Notes under the pieces: generated by a model | Told to the model about the DNA's origin: nothing | The model's input: only the letters and a program-made list of their open reading frames with translations | Databases searched by the model: none | From: Bacillus yapensis | GTDB taxonomy: Bacteria > Bacillota > Bacilli > Bacillales > Cytobacillaceae | NCBI RefSeq assembly: GCF_005280205.1 | Contig: NZ_SUND01000006.1 | Coordinates: 124,001-188,000 of the forward strand | Length of the DNA: 64,000 nucleotides | Reading direction: 5' to 3' | In this document: piece by piece, positions 63,840-64,000 of the stretch | How the letters are laid out: every line of letters begins with the position of its first letter | Numbering within the stretch: position 1 is the stretch's first letter | Translations under genes and position numbers: made by a program

Positions 63840-64000
63840 ATGTTTATGGGTGAATACCATCATAATGTTGATACGAAAGGTCGCTTAATCGTACCTGCAA
63901 AGTTTCGTGAGCATCTTGGCGAAACGTTTGTTTTGACACGCGGTCTGGATCAATGTTTATTCGGATACCCACAATCTGAATGGGCTGTTATTGAAGAAAA
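63840..64000 (+). CDS. mraZ: Transcriptional regulator MraZ (N-terminal part)
   Basis: The first 53 residues of MraZ are present ([20 protein letters not shown], then [24 protein letters not shown]), covering the first AbrB-like swapped-hairpin half with its DxKGR motif; the rest is outside the window. MraZ is a DNA-binding ring that represses the division and cell-wall cluster, of which it is the first gene. The ATG at 63840 gives the usual MFMGEY start. The upstream sequence has GTGG repeats for autoregulation. Confidence 0.96.
   Translation, partial: MFMGEYHHNVDTKGRLIVPAKFREHLGETFVLTRGLDQCLFGYPQSEWAVIEE

Overview
The window is a stretch of chromosome from a low-GC, endospore-forming Bacillaceae (Bacillus sensu lato). 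Gene order follows the B. subtilis segment rnjA-rpoY-def-ykyA-pdhABCD-slp-SR1-speA-yktABC-ylaF-typA-ylaHIJKLN-ftsW-pycA-ctaABCDEFG-ylbA..ylbQ-bshC-mraZ almost gene for gene. Sporulation genes (ylaJ, ylbJ, gerR, a csfG-like RNA), bacillithiol synthesis (bshC) and a caa3 oxidase operon fit that placement. The sequence itself does not fix the species.

Layout. 1-3.7 kb: RNase J1 (cut by the window edge), RNA polymerase epsilon, a 23-residue cationic microprotein gene, peptide deformylase and lipoprotein YkyA. 4.2-9.2 kb: the pyruvate dehydrogenase operon pdhABCD. 9.2-10.1 kb: an Slp-like lipoprotein and a small membrane protein. 10.2-13.5 kb: a transposon-like island with a zinc-ribbon DUF6431-type protein, a DD(35)E transposase and an AAA+ ATPase. 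13.6-14.5 kb: a DUF1885-like gene and the SR1 dual-function RNA with its 38-residue SR1P peptide. 14.5-26.5 kb: speA, yktAB, ykzI, suhB, ylaF, typA, ylaHIJKLN and ftsW. 26.6-38.6 kb: pyruvate carboxylase, the heme A genes ctaA and ctaB, the cytochrome c oxidase operon ctaCDEF, ctaG and a DUF420 protein. 38.6-43.0 kb: an accessory ascorbate/pentitol-type PTS island (multidomain regulator, EIIA, EIIB, EIIC). 43.1-61.3 kb: the ylb cluster, with rsmD, coaD, tmcAL, rpmF, gerR, panE and a csfG-like RNA. 61.4-64 kb: bshC, a 0.65 kb insertion inside its terminator region, and the start of mraZ, the first gene of the division and cell-wall cluster.

How it fits together. Pyruvate is sent to acetyl-CoA (PDH) or oxaloacetate (PycA), and electrons go to oxygen through the heme-A caa3 oxidase whose cofactor enzymes (CtaA, CtaB) and assembly factor (CtaG) are alongside. 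SR1 has a strong sigma-A-type promoter and a cre-like box just downstream of its start, which suggests carbon control. Most genes are in short operons separated by clear intrinsic terminators.

The least ordinary parts are the microprotein at 1.8 kb, the three-gene transposon island, the SR1 leader inverted repeat, the minus-strand csfG-like RNA with a sigma-F-like promoter, the probable CTG start of ylbC, and the repeat/IS1182 debris inserted into the bshC terminator. No tRNA, rRNA, CRISPR array or defence system is visible.
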